From SBBG01 sp033717875 (GTDB lineage Bacteria > Pseudomonadota > Gammaproteobacteria > Ga0077554 > Ga007554): 59,375 nt of DNA. The notes below the pieces were generated by a model, which did no database searches, was not told the origin of the DNA, and saw only the letters and a program-made list of their open reading frames with translations. The translations under genes and the position numbers were made by a program. Shown here one piece after another: positions 16,981 through 25,533 of the stretch. Numbering within the stretch: position 1 is the first letter of the stretch; every line of letters starts with the position of its first letter. The stretch is taken from assembly GCA_033717875.1 (NCBI GenBank), contig JADDKJ010000018.1, positions 1 through 59,375 on the forward strand, written 5' to 3'.

Positions 16981-17057
16981 TGGCGTCCCCAAGGGGATTC
17001 GAACCCCTGTTACCGCCGTGAAAGGGCGATGTCCTAGGCCGGCTAGACGATGGGGAC
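16981..17057 (-). tRNA. tRNA-Glu (UUC)
   Basis: On the minus strand the gene begins GTCCCCATCGTCTAGC and ends with the TTCGAATC T-arm, acceptor strand and encoded CCA. The anticodon loop CCTTTCACG gives UUC. The acceptor stem GTCCCCA/TGGGGAC is complete. Confidence 0.95.
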
Positions 17058-17100
17058 GTATTGTGATTCAACAAAGACAGAAAGTTGGTCTGTCGAATGT

Positions 17101-17176
<76 letters not shown>

Positions 17177-17339
17177 GCAAAATAAGACGCGCACTTTACG
17201 GCACGCGAGGGGCGGCTGTCAAGGTGTCTGGCGGAAAATCCAGATCTCCCGTCCCGGCCGGGGCAAGATATTTTCTGATATATTATGGTTTTGTTTATCA
17301 TAATTCCAAAGCCAACCGATTTTTTTCAGATCTCCCTCC

Positions 17340-18251
17340 ATGGAAACACCGAAACTCCCAATGAGCGGCGAGCAAGCCGCCTCCTGTTCGTTCGCCGATC
17401 ACGTCAAGACCCTGGCGACGCAATACCCCATGCCACATCACTGGTTGACGCAGCTCATGTACACCCTCACCCGCTGCCGCAAGGCGTGGTGGAAAAACTG
17501 GCAGATGCGCTGGTTCATCGAGAAATACCAGGTGGACATGAGCATCGCGCTGGAGAGCAATCCGCTCGCCTATCCCGATTTCAACACCTTCTTCACCCGC
17601 GCGCTCAAGCCGGAGGCGCGGCCGGTGGTCGGCGGCGCCGGTGAAATCGCCTGTCCGGTCGATGGCGCGGTCAGCCAGGCGGGCGACATCGTCGACGGGC
17701 GCATCTTCCAGGCCAAGGGGCGCGACTACAGCCTGGAAACCCTGCTCGGTGGATCAAAGGAACGGGCCGCGCTGTTCGCGGGCGGGCGCTTTGCCACGAT
17801 CTATCTCTCTCCGCGCGACTATCACCGCATCCACATGCCGCTGACCGGGCGCCTGCGGGAGATGGCCTATGTGCCGGGCCGGCTGTTCAGCGTCAACCCG
17901 CGCACCACGCGCTGCGTGCCCGGCCTGTTCGCGCGCAACGAGCGGCTGGTGACCATTTTCGACACCGAGGCCGGACCAATGGCGCTGATTCTGGTGGGAG
18001 CGATGTTCGTGGCCGGCATCGAGACGGTTTGGGCGGGGCTGGTCAATCCTCATCCCAGCACCATGCCGCGCGATTGGGATTACCGCGATGCCAACATCAC
18101 GCTGGAACGCGGTGCGGAGATGGGGCGATTCAACATGGGCTCCACAGTGATCGTGCTGTTCGGCAAGGATCGCGGCGATCTTGATCGCGCCATTCAGCCG
18201 GGTGCGCCGGTCAGGATGGGGGAATTGCTGGGAAGGGTTGATCCATTGTAG
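17340..18251 (+). CDS. psd: Phosphatidylserine decarboxylase proenzyme
   Basis: A 303-residue membrane-associated enzyme that makes phosphatidylethanolamine. Conserved parts are PDFNTFFTRALKPEARP, CPVDGAVSQAGDI, YLSPRDYHRIHMP and the self-cleavage region FNMGSTVIVLF, where the family's L/M-G-S-T motif supplies the pyruvoyl-forming Ser. The length is normal. It stands alone after the two divergent tRNAs. Confidence 0.95.
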   Translation: METPKLPMSGEQAASCSFADHVKTLATQYPMPHHWLTQLMYTLTRCRKAWWKNWQMRWFIEKYQVDMSIALESNPLAYPDFNTFFTRALKPEARPVVGGAGEIACPVDGAVSQAGDIVDGRIFQAKGRDYSLETLLGGSKERAALFAGGRFATIYLSPRDYHRIHMPLTGRLREMAYVPGRLFSVNPRTTRCVPGLFARNERLVTIFDTEAGPMALILVGAMFVAGIETVWAGLVNPHPSTMPRDWDYRDANITLERGAEMGRFNMGSTVIVLFGKDRGDLDRAIQPGAPVRMGELLGRVDPL

Positions 18252-18271
18252 CTATTTTGCCGGAGGTACGA

Positions 18272-18709
18272 ATGGATATTCGTCTGGCCATTACAGAAAC
18301 CGAGATAAAAGCCTGCTTCCCCGCATTTCATGAGCTGAGGCCGCATCTTTCGGAAAAAGACTTCATGGCGCAGGTTCAGCGCCAAATGAATAATCACGGT
18401 TACACTCTCGTCTATGTTGCCGCGCAAGAGCAGGTCGTTGCGGCGGCTGGTTATCGCATAGCGGAGTTCCTGGCGTGGGGGCGCACGTTCTATGTGGATG
18501 ACCTCATCACGCTGAGCGCTGCCCGCAGGCAAGGATATGGCGGAAAGCTTCTGGACTGGCTTATGGAAAAGGCAAAGGAGCTTTCCTGCGACCAGTTCCA
18601 CCTTGATTCAGGCGTGCATAGGCATGATGCGCATCGCCTCTACCTGGGTCGGAAACTGCACATCAGTTCGCACCATTTTTCCAAGGCTCTGGGCAATGAA
18701 AATGCGTAA
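18272..18709 (+). CDS. GNAT family N-acetyltransferase
   Basis: A 145-residue single GNAT domain with the acetyl-CoA site ARRQGYGGKLLDWLMEKAKEL (R-x2-x-G-x-G/A pattern) and LDSGVHRHDAHRLYLGRKL near the end. The start MDIRLAITETEIK follows a clear CGGAGG ribosome site. The substrate cannot be inferred. It lies 20 bases after psd, perhaps co-transcribed. Confidence 0.85.
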   Translation: MDIRLAITETEIKACFPAFHELRPHLSEKDFMAQVQRQMNNHGYTLVYVAAQEQVVAAAGYRIAEFLAWGRTFYVDDLITLSAARRQGYGGKLLDWLMEKAKELSCDQFHLDSGVHRHDAHRLYLGRKLHISSHHFSKALGNENA

Positions 18710-18764
18710 TATCGCGAGCGACCGCGTAATGAATCGCCCCTGAAAAACCCATTGTCAGGCGCTC

Positions 18765-19391
18765 CTAAGAGTAGATCCCTTCTTTTTTGATCATTTCCCA
18801 CACGCCGTCCGGCAACAGATAGCGCGCGCTTTTGCCCGCCTTTGCCAGGGCGCGGATATGTGTTGCGGAGATATCCAGTTGCGTGACTTCCTTGAGCAAG
18901 ATATGGCCCGCCGGGCGTAAGCGCAGCAGGGAGGCGTCGTCCGCGCGATGCCCGGCAAGCAGCGCGGCAACGTCACCCTGCGCGGGTGGCGGCGAACCGG
19001 GGCGGTGCATGACGATGAGATGGGCGAGCTGGATGAGTTCGCGCCAGCGGTGCCAGGTGTGCAGACCCGCGAAGGCGTCCATACCCAGCAGCAGGCACAG
19101 CGGCGTGCTGCCCAGTTCGGTGCGCAGCGAGGTGAGTGTGTCGACAGTGTAGGAAGGGCCGGGACGGCGCAGCTCGCGGTCGTCGGCCTTCAATCCCGAT
19201 TCGCCCCGGATCGCCGCCTCCAGCATAGCCAGCCGTTGCGCGGCTGACGCGACCGGCGCGGCGCGATGCGGCGGAACGTGGCAGGGCATGAGCCGTATCT
19301 CATCCAGGGCCAGATCCTGAAGCACTTCCAGCACCGGGCGTAAATGGCCGAAGTGGACAGGGTCGAAAGTGCCGCCGAAGATTCCGATCAT
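18765..19391 (-). CDS. nadD: Nicotinate-nucleotide adenylyltransferase
   Basis: A 208-residue enzyme of NAD synthesis (NaMN to NaAD). It has the nucleotidyltransferase motif GGTFDPVHFGHL near the N-terminus and ISATHIRAL near the C-terminus. The start at MIGIFGGTFDP is preferred over an ATG 11 codons upstream because the fold begins there. The expected downstream rsfS gene is absent; a convergent GNAT gene follows. Confidence 0.94.
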   Translation of the reverse strand: MIGIFGGTFDPVHFGHLRPVLEVLQDLALDEIRLMPCHVPPHRAAPVASAAQRLAMLEAAIRGESGLKADDRELRRPGPSYTVDTLTSLRTELGSTPLCLLLGMDAFAGLHTWHRWRELIQLAHLIVMHRPGSPPPAQGDVAALLAGHRADDASLLRLRPAGHILLKEVTQLDISATHIRALAKAGKSARYLLPDGVWEMIKKEGIYS

Positions 19392-19433
19392 GGAGTAGTG
19401 ACAAGCGGTAAGTTTGGGCATCACCTTCGGAGT

Positions 19434-19997
19434 CTAGTGGCTCAGCAAGGCAGCCTTCAGATTTGCCTGCACCGGCTTCTCCCCGATCCAGACTTTCAGT
19501 AGCGTTGGACCGATGTCGGGGCCGGGCAGAGTGTCTTTTACTTGATCGTTGTGCGCAACCCTCACCCCGCCGTCCATGCCGAAATCGAGAACTATCCGAT
19601 CGTTCTCACGGGGTTGAATGCGAAGAAATATGGCATCAAGCTTCGCCATACCTGGGCCGATCGCCGCTCTCTGCGCATCATTCGTATTGTCGTTGATCGC
19701 ATCATGCAAAGCATCGAGCATGCTCTTTGAATCAACGGTGCGCCTCATCACCAGGAGCAGCCGTCGAGGTTTGGCCTGATTGATGACGGCCTCAGCGGTT
19801 TTCGCCCTGGAGGTGAGGTACAAGGCCGCAACATAGACGTCCAGCAGCCCGAACTTTTTACGAGTCCCCGCCCCGTTCAGGACGAGCTCCGTTCCATCCA
19901 CGGAGATACGCTCGTCCAGCTTCACACCGGATATGTCGAGGGCGCTGGCGCTGCTGGAGGCGGTGAGGAAGGCCAGGATGATGAGCAGGTTTTTCAT
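19434..19997 (-). CDS. Chalcone isomerase-like periplasmic protein
   Basis: A 187-residue protein with a cleavable signal (MKNLLIILAFLTASSSASA) followed by ISGVKLDERISVDGTELVLNGAGTRKKFGLLDVYVAALYL, the typical opening of the bacterial chalcone-isomerase-fold family. Most members bind fatty acids or have no known enzymatic role. It sits between proA and nadD. Confidence 0.8.
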   Translation of the reverse strand: MKNLLIILAFLTASSSASALDISGVKLDERISVDGTELVLNGAGTRKKFGLLDVYVAALYLTSRAKTAEAVINQAKPRRLLLVMRRTVDSKSMLDALHDAINDNTNDAQRAAIGPGMAKLDAIFLRIQPRENDRIVLDFGMDGGVRVAHNDQVKDTLPGPDIGPTLLKVWIGEKPVQANLKAALLSH

Positions 19998-20116
19998 TTG
20001 TTTGTTTCCTTGTTATTCGCTACGACCCCCTTAAGTCAGACAGGCTCCTAGACCCAAGCAGTCAACTGATGATAGGGGTGTGGACCCTTCCTTTTTTGTA
20101 ACTTGTAACCCACTCC

Positions 20117-21373
20117 CTACCTCCTCACATGCCCCTCCCCCAACACAATAAACTTCTGGCTGGTCAGCCCTTCCAGCCCCACCGGGCCGCGCACGTGCAG
20201 TTTGTCGTTGCTGATGCCGATCTCGGCGCCCAGGCCATACTCGAAGCCGTCGGCGAGGCGGGTGGAGGCGTTGACCATCACCGAGCCGGAGTCCACTTCG
20301 CGCAGGAAGCGGCGGGCGCGGGTGAAGTCTTCGGTGACGATGGAGTCGGTGTGGGCTGAGCTGTAGGTCTGGATGTGGTCGATGGCTTCGTCGAGCCCCG
20401 CCACGACGCGGATCGAGAGGATCGGCGCCAGGTATTCGGTGCGCCAGTCTTCTTCGGTGGCGGCCTTGATGCCGGGCAGGATGTCGCGGGTACGGGCGCA
20501 ACCGCGCAGTTCCACGTCCGCTTCCTGATACTTGCGTCCCAGCTCGGGCAGGATGCGTTCGGCGATGCCGTCGGCGACCAGCAGTGTCTCCATGGTGTTG
20601 CAGGTGCCGTAGCGCTGGGTCTTGGCGTTGTAGGCGACCTTGATCGCCTTGTCGAAGTCGGCCTTGTCGTCGATGTAGACGTGGCAGATGCCGTCGAGGT
20701 GTTTGATCACCGGCACCGTGGCTTCGGCGCTGATGCGCTCGATCAAGCCCTTGCCGCCGCGCGGTACGATCACGTCCACGTATTCCTTCATGCGGATCAG
20801 CTCGCCGACCGCCGCTCGGTCGGTGGTTTCGATCACCTGCACGCCATCGGCGGACAGGCCGGCGCGGGTCAGGCCGGTCTGGATGCAGGCCGCGATGGCC
20901 TTGTTGGAGTGAATTGCCTCCGAGCCGCCGCGCAGAATGGCGGCGTTGCCCGATTTCAGGCACAGCCCGGCGGAATCGGCGGTGACGTTGGGGCGCGATT
21001 CGTAGATGATGCCGATGACGCCCAGCGGCACGCGCATCTTGCCCACCTGAATGCCGGAGGGCTGGTATTTGAGATCGGTGATTTCGCCGACCGGATCGGC
21101 CAACGCGGCGATCTGGCGCAGTCCTTCGGCCATCAGCGCGATGCGCGATTCGTTAAGCGTCAGGCGGTCAAGCATCGCCGCATCCAGGCCGTTGTTCCGG
21201 CCCGCTTGCAGATCCTTTTCGTTGGCCGCGATCAGCGCGTTAGTGTTCTCTTCCAGCGCCTGCGCCATGGCCAGCAGCGCGGTGTTCTTGGCGCCCGTCT
21301 CCGCCCGGCTGAGCAGGCGTGCGGCGGCTTTGGCGCGCCGTCCGATATCTTGCATGTAATCGTTGATGTTCAT
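20117..21373 (-). CDS. proA: Glutamate-5-semialdehyde dehydrogenase (gamma-glutamyl phosphate reductase)
   Basis: A 418-residue NADPH-dependent enzyme, second step of proline synthesis. Recognisable parts are GVIGIIYESRPNVT, CLKSGNAAILRGGSEA, PRGGKGLIERI, the catalytic-Cys region QRYGTCNTMETLLV, and FEYGLGAEIGISNDKLHVRGPVGLEGLTSQKFI. The start MNINDYMQDIG follows a GAGGGG site. It lies four bases after holA in the order lptE-holA-proA. Confidence 0.96.
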   Translation of the reverse strand: MNINDYMQDIGRRAKAAARLLSRAETGAKNTALLAMAQALEENTNALIAANEKDLQAGRNNGLDAAMLDRLTLNESRIALMAEGLRQIAALADPVGEITDLKYQPSGIQVGKMRVPLGVIGIIYESRPNVTADSAGLCLKSGNAAILRGGSEAIHSNKAIAACIQTGLTRAGLSADGVQVIETTDRAAVGELIRMKEYVDVIVPRGGKGLIERISAEATVPVIKHLDGICHVYIDDKADFDKAIKVAYNAKTQRYGTCNTMETLLVADGIAERILPELGRKYQEADVELRGCARTRDILPGIKAATEEDWRTEYLAPILSIRVVAGLDEAIDHIQTYSSAHTDSIVTEDFTRARRFLREVDSGSVMVNASTRLADGFEYGLGAEIGISNDKLHVRGPVGLEGLTSQKFIVLGEGHVRR

Positions 21374-21377
21374 GGTC

Positions 21378-22418
21378 TCATCCCCTCGTGTTCGCCCGAA
21401 AACTGGAGCCATAACGTGTTCCGGCCATCATTAACGCCAATTCTAACAGCTCATCCCAGACATTGCCCGGCGTCGCACCCTTGATGATGCGGTCGATCTG
21501 GCTGGCGTGCCGCAGCAGGGTCTGCCATGTCGATGTCTTGTGGCGTTGCAGTCCTTGCCTGACCAGCGGCTTGCGTGCGTCCCAGACGCGGTGTGTCGCC
21601 ATCGCCTGATCCACGGTCGCGCCTGTTCGCACCTCATACGCCATGGTCGCAAGGGAACGAATCTCGCGTGCCAGCGCCCACAGCACCAGCACTGGATCGA
21701 TACCCTCGCCGTGCAGGCCGCCGAGGATGCGCGCGGCGCGCGGGGTGTCGCCGCGCAGCGCGGTGTCGACCAGGTCATAGACATCGAATCGGCTGCTGTC
21801 GACCACCGCCTCGCTCACCGTGGCGGTGTCGATAGCGCCAGGGCCGTGCAGCAGAAACAGTTTTTCGATCTCCTGGGCACAAGCGAGCAGATTGCCTTCC
21901 ACCCGTTCCGCCAGCAGGGCCGCAGCGTCGGCGCTGGGCTGCATGCCCTTGCCGCGCATGCGCTGGGCGATCCAGCCGGGAAGCTGTTTGAGATCGACCG
22001 GCCAGACCTGGATGACGGCGCCCGCCTTTTCCAGTGCGCTGGCCCACTTGCTCGCCAGCGCCGCCTTGTCGAGCTTGCCGGTGATCACCAGCAACACGGC
22101 ATCATCGGCGGGGCGGCTGGCGTATTCGACGAGCGCCTTGCTGCCTGCATCGCCCGGTTTGCCACCCGGCATGCGCAGCTCCACGATGCGCCGCTCGCTG
22201 AACAGCGACAGGCTGTTGGCGCTGGCGAGCAGGGTGTTCCAGTCAAAGCCGGTCTCGACGTGCATCACCTCGCGCCCGCTGTAGCCCAGTTCGCGGGCGT
22301 GGGCGCGAATCGCGTCGCAGGTCTCGCCTGCTTGCAGCGGCTCGTCGCCGCAGACCAGATAAATGGGCATCAGGCTCTTGGTGAGGTGGGGTTTGATCTG
22401 GTCGGGGCGAAGCCTCAT
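21378..22418 (-). CDS. holA: DNA polymerase III delta subunit
   Basis: A 346-residue clamp-loader subunit. The signature opening PIYLVCGDEPLQAGETCDAIR and the later SRFDVYDLVDTALRGDTPRAARIL fit HolA. The start is placed at MRLRPDQIKPHL; the frame is open 13 codons upstream but runs into hairpin-rich DNA. lptE precedes it, as in most gammaproteobacteria, where the pair follows leuS; leuS is not seen here. Confidence 0.92.
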   Translation of the reverse strand: MRLRPDQIKPHLTKSLMPIYLVCGDEPLQAGETCDAIRAHARELGYSGREVMHVETGFDWNTLLASANSLSLFSERRIVELRMPGGKPGDAGSKALVEYASRPADDAVLLVITGKLDKAALASKWASALEKAGAVIQVWPVDLKQLPGWIAQRMRGKGMQPSADAAALLAERVEGNLLACAQEIEKLFLLHGPGAIDTATVSEAVVDSSRFDVYDLVDTALRGDTPRAARILGGLHGEGIDPVLVLWALAREIRSLATMAYEVRTGATVDQAMATHRVWDARKPLVRQGLQRHKTSTWQTLLRHASQIDRIIKGATPGNVWDELLELALMMAGTRYGSSFRANTRG

Positions 22419-22427
22419 TCGAAATAT

Positions 22428-22528
22428 CCCGCGGTTTGCCGCGGGCTCCTTGAGCAATGGGGTTTCCAGAGGGGAGCAACGCAGCGCTCCCCTTTGGTCG
22501 CCCGTGAGGATACATGCCTCGCGGGCGA
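22428..22528. repeat. Three consecutive hairpins between lptE and holA
   Basis: Perfect stems at 22428-22445 (CCCGCGG/CCGCGGG), 22471-22492 (GGGGAGC/GCTCCCC) and 22498-22528 (TCGCCCG/CGGGCGA) fill the 110-base gap. They could slow polymerase or protect mRNA ends. No T-run is present, so they are not simple terminators. Confidence 0.5.
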
Positions 22529-22529
22529 T

Positions 22530-23051
22530 CTAACTTGGCTTCTTGATCACGCTCAGCCGCCGCAAGATGTTCTGAATCACATCGCGCCGCATGTCGCGGT
22601 AGAGCAGATCTTCCTCCGCGCCCTTGGCCAGCGCCTCGCCCGCGCTGAACGAGACGGCGCGCTCCATTCCGACTGTTTGAGCGGGCGACAGTTCCTGGCC
22701 GTCGCGCCCCTTCACGTCGAAGGTGACGCCATAGCGCAGCTCGTATTCCTGCACCGTGCCGCCGCCGGATACCGATAGTACGCGCCGGCCTTTTTCTTCA
22801 TCCAGCACGTTCAACACGGCGTCGGCGTCTTCCTGTTTGGCGGCGATTTTCACGCCGGCGCTTTCCAGGGCGCGGCGCAATTCGCCGAGCAATACAGGGC
22901 TGGCGGTGGCGCCGCCCTGGACGTAGGTGATGGGCATCGACAGCGCCACAGCGGCGCTGCCGCGCAAGCGGAAGCCGCAGCCTTCGAGCGCCAGCAGTGT
23001 AAAAGTGGCAAGAAGCAGCAGGGCCAGGGATCGCTGTGTTTTGGTTTTCAT
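22530..23051 (-). CDS. lptE: LPS-assembly lipoprotein LptE
   Basis: A 173-residue outer-membrane lipoprotein, partner and plug of LptD. The signal peptide ends in a lipobox (LLALEGC), then GFRLRGSAAVALSMPITYVQG, the family start. Following it are the LRRALESAGVKI and VLNVLDEEKGRRVLSVSGGGTVQEYEL segments. Confidence 0.93.
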   Translation of the reverse strand: MKTKTQRSLALLLLATFTLLALEGCGFRLRGSAAVALSMPITYVQGGATASPVLLGELRRALESAGVKIAAKQEDADAVLNVLDEEKGRRVLSVSGGGTVQEYELRYGVTFDVKGRDGQELSPAQTVGMERAVSFSAGEALAKGAEEDLLYRDMRRDVIQNILRRLSVIKKPS

Positions 23052-23167
23052 AATTATTGGGTAGTGCGGAGTATCTGATTGCGCGCTCAGCGATTGTCGT
23101 CCGATGCGCTATAATATGCGGTCAGCGGGCAGGAATGCGCAATATGGCTGGAGAAATCCGAAGGTCA

Positions 23168-23222
23168 AATACTTGACTGAATCACTAGGGCTATTATAAT
23201 AGTTTAGTAAATCAGTCGGGAA
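23168..23222 (+). promoter_or_regulatory. suf operon promoter with two IscR-like (Rrf2) sites
   Basis: The promoter elements are TTGACT at 23172-23177, a 16-base spacer and TATAAT at 23194-23199. The 25-mer 23168-23192 (ATACTTGACTGAATCACTAG...) fits the IscR type 1 pattern ATAnYYGACTRWWWYAGTCRRSTAT over its left half. A second 25-mer at 23198-23222 has a perfect right half (AATCAGTCGGG). Both cover the promoter, so repression by an Rrf2-family Fe-S sensor is likely. No such regulator gene lies in the window. Confidence 0.7.
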
Positions 23223-23321
23223 TATTGACTCAGTGCCCCGATTCGGCAAAAGTTATTGTAACATAAAGCAGTTTTGCATTTTGTGTTTGCGCGTTCCGCC
23301 GCGCATGGATAGAGACAGACC

Positions 23322-24758
23322 ATGAGCACTCCCCTGGAAGCATTGATTAACCGGCCCTACGAGTACGGTTTCGTCACGGATATCGAGTCCGATGTCGTGC
23401 CCAAGGGTTTGAGTGAGGATGTCATTCGTCTGATCTCGAAAAAAAAGAACGAGCCGGAGTGGCTGCTGGAGTTTCGTCTCAGCGCCTACCGGCAGTGGCT
23501 AACGATGGCCGAGCCCGCCTGGGCCAATGTCTCGCACCCCAAGATCGACTTTCAGAACATCAGCTATTATTCCGCCCCCAAGCCGAAAAAGAAGCTGGCG
23601 AGCCTGGACGAAGTCGACCCGGAACTGCTGCGCACCTTCGAGAAGCTGGGCGTGCCGGTGCATGAGCAGAAGATGCTGGCTAATGTCGCGGTGGACGTGA
23701 TTTTCGACAGCGTCTCGGTGACCACCACCTTCAAGGAAAAGCTGGCCAAGGAAGGGGTTATCTTTTGCTCGTTCTCCGAGGCGGTGCAGCATCATCCCGA
23801 GCTGGTGAAGAAATATCTGGGCACGGTGGTGCCGTCAACGGACAATTTCTATGCGGCGCTCAACTCCGCCGTGTTCACCGACGGGTCGTTCTGCTATATC
23901 CCGAAGAACACCGTCTGCCCGATGGAGCTCAGCACCTATTTCCGCATCAACACCGAGGAGTCGGGCCAGTTCGAGCGCACCCTCATCATCGCCGAGGAAA
24001 GCAGCTACGTCAGCTATCTGGAAGGATGCACTGCGCCGCGTTTCGACACTAACCAGTTGCATGCCGCGGTGGTGGAGCTGGTGGCGCTGGACAATGCCGA
24101 GATCAAGTATTCCACGGTGCAGAACTGGTACGCCGGCGACGAGAACGGCGTGGGTGGCATCTACAATTTCGTCACCAAGCGCGGCCTGTGCAAGGGTGCC
24201 AATTCCAAGATCTCCTGGACGCAGGTGGAGACCGGTTCGGCGATCACCTGGAAATATCCGGGTTGCGTGCTGCTCGGTGACAACTCGATCGGCGAATTCT
24301 ATTCGGTGGCGTTGACCAACCATCATCAGCAGGCCGATACCGGCACCAAGATGATCCATGTCGGCAGGAACACGCGCAGCCGCATCGTCAGCAAGGGCAT
24401 CTCCGCCGGCTATTCCAACAACAGTTATCGTGGTCTGGTCAAGATCGGCGCCAAGGCCGAGGGCGCGCGCAATTATTCGCAGTGCGACTCGATGCTGATC
24501 GGCGCGGCGTGCGGCGCCAACACCTTTCCCTATATCGAGGTGCTGAACAGCACCGCCAAGGTGGAGCACGAGGCGTCCACCTCGCGCATCGGTGAGGATC
24601 AAATGTTTTATTTCGCAAGCCGCGGCATTGGTTCGGAAGAAGCGGTCTCCATGATCATCAACGGCTTCTGCAAGGAGGTGTTCAATCATCTGCCGATGGA
24701 GTTCGCCGTGGAGGCCACCAAGCTGCTCGGACTTAAACTTGAAGGAAGCGTTGGGTGA
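23322..24758 (+). CDS. sufB: Fe-S cluster scaffold subunit SufB
   Basis: A 478-residue scaffold component of the SufBC2D complex. Family segments are FCSFSEAVQHHPELVKKYLG, NTVCPMELSTYFRINTEESGQFERTLII, SYLEGCTAPRFDTNQLHAAVVEL and GARNYSQCDSMLIG, with the conserved cysteines. It is the first gene of sufBCDSU, with the start next to GAGACAGACC. An iscR/sufR homologue is not adjacent. Confidence 0.96.
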   Translation: MSTPLEALINRPYEYGFVTDIESDVVPKGLSEDVIRLISKKKNEPEWLLEFRLSAYRQWLTMAEPAWANVSHPKIDFQNISYYSAPKPKKKLASLDEVDPELLRTFEKLGVPVHEQKMLANVAVDVIFDSVSVTTTFKEKLAKEGVIFCSFSEAVQHHPELVKKYLGTVVPSTDNFYAALNSAVFTDGSFCYIPKNTVCPMELSTYFRINTEESGQFERTLIIAEESSYVSYLEGCTAPRFDTNQLHAAVVELVALDNAEIKYSTVQNWYAGDENGVGGIYNFVTKRGLCKGANSKISWTQVETGSAITWKYPGCVLLGDNSIGEFYSVALTNHHQQADTGTKMIHVGRNTRSRIVSKGISAGYSNNSYRGLVKIGAKAEGARNYSQCDSMLIGAACGANTFPYIEVLNSTAKVEHEASTSRIGEDQMFYFASRGIGSEEAVSMIINGFCKEVFNHLPMEFAVEATKLLGLKLEGSVG

Positions 24759-25531
24759 TCAGCAGTAACAGCAGAGTAATTCTGGAGGTGCGCGATCTGT
24801 GCGCTTCCATCGGCGGAATCGAGATTCTCAAGGGCGTCAATCTCACGGTGCGCAGCGGTGAAGTGCATGCCATCATGGGGCCGAACGGCTCGGGCAAGAG
24901 CACCTTCTCCAAAGTGCTGGCCGGCCACCCTGGCTACACCGTGACCCGTGGTGAAGTGATCTACAACGGCAAGAATCTGCTCGATCTGCCCGCCGAAGAG
25001 CGGGCGCGCGAGGGCGTGTTCCTGGCGTTTCAGTATCCGATCGAGATCCCCGGCGTCAGCAACAGTTCCTTTCTGCGCCTTGCCTACAACACCATGCAGG
25101 CTCACCGTGGCGGCGAAGAGCTCGATCCGCTCGAGTTCGACGACTTCATCCGCGAGAAGTGCAAGCTCGTCGAAATGGATCCGGGTTTTCTCGACCGCAG
25201 CGTCAACGAGGGCTTCTCCGGCGGCGAAAAGAAGCGCAACGAGATCTTGCAGATGGCGGTGCTGGAGCCGAAGCTGTCGATCCTTGACGAGACCGACTCG
25301 GGGCTGGACATCGACGCGCTGCGCATCGTGGCGGGCGGCGTGAACAAGCTGATGACGCCGGACAACGCCGTGATCATGGTGACCCACTACCAGCGTCTGC
25401 TCAATTACATTACCCCGGATTTCGTGCATGTCATGCGCAGCGGCCGCATCCTCAAGACCGGCGGCAGGGAGCTGGCGCTCGAACTCGAGGCGCGCGGCTA
25501 CGACTGGGTTCGCGCGGAAGCGGCCGCATAA
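24755..25531 (+). CDS. sufC: Fe-S assembly ATPase SufC
   Basis: A 258-residue ABC-type ATPase: Walker A GPNGSGKST, signature FSGGEKKRNEILQ, Walker B LSILDETDSGLDID. ATP binding drives conformational change in SufBC2D during cluster assembly. It overlaps the sufB stop by four bases (GTGA start). Confidence 0.96.
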   Translation: MISSNSRVILEVRDLCASIGGIEILKGVNLTVRSGEVHAIMGPNGSGKSTFSKVLAGHPGYTVTRGEVIYNGKNLLDLPAEERAREGVFLAFQYPIEIPGVSNSSFLRLAYNTMQAHRGGEELDPLEFDDFIREKCKLVEMDPGFLDRSVNEGFSGGEKKRNEILQMAVLEPKLSILDETDSGLDIDALRIVAGGVNKLMTPDNAVIMVTHYQRLLNYITPDFVHVMRSGRILKTGGRELALELEARGYDWVRAEAAA

Positions 25532-25533
25532 GC

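Noticed and set aside
20375..22778. Long plus-strand frames opposite proA, holA and lptE
   Set aside because: Reversed coding shadows; the three minus-strand genes are intact and well conserved.
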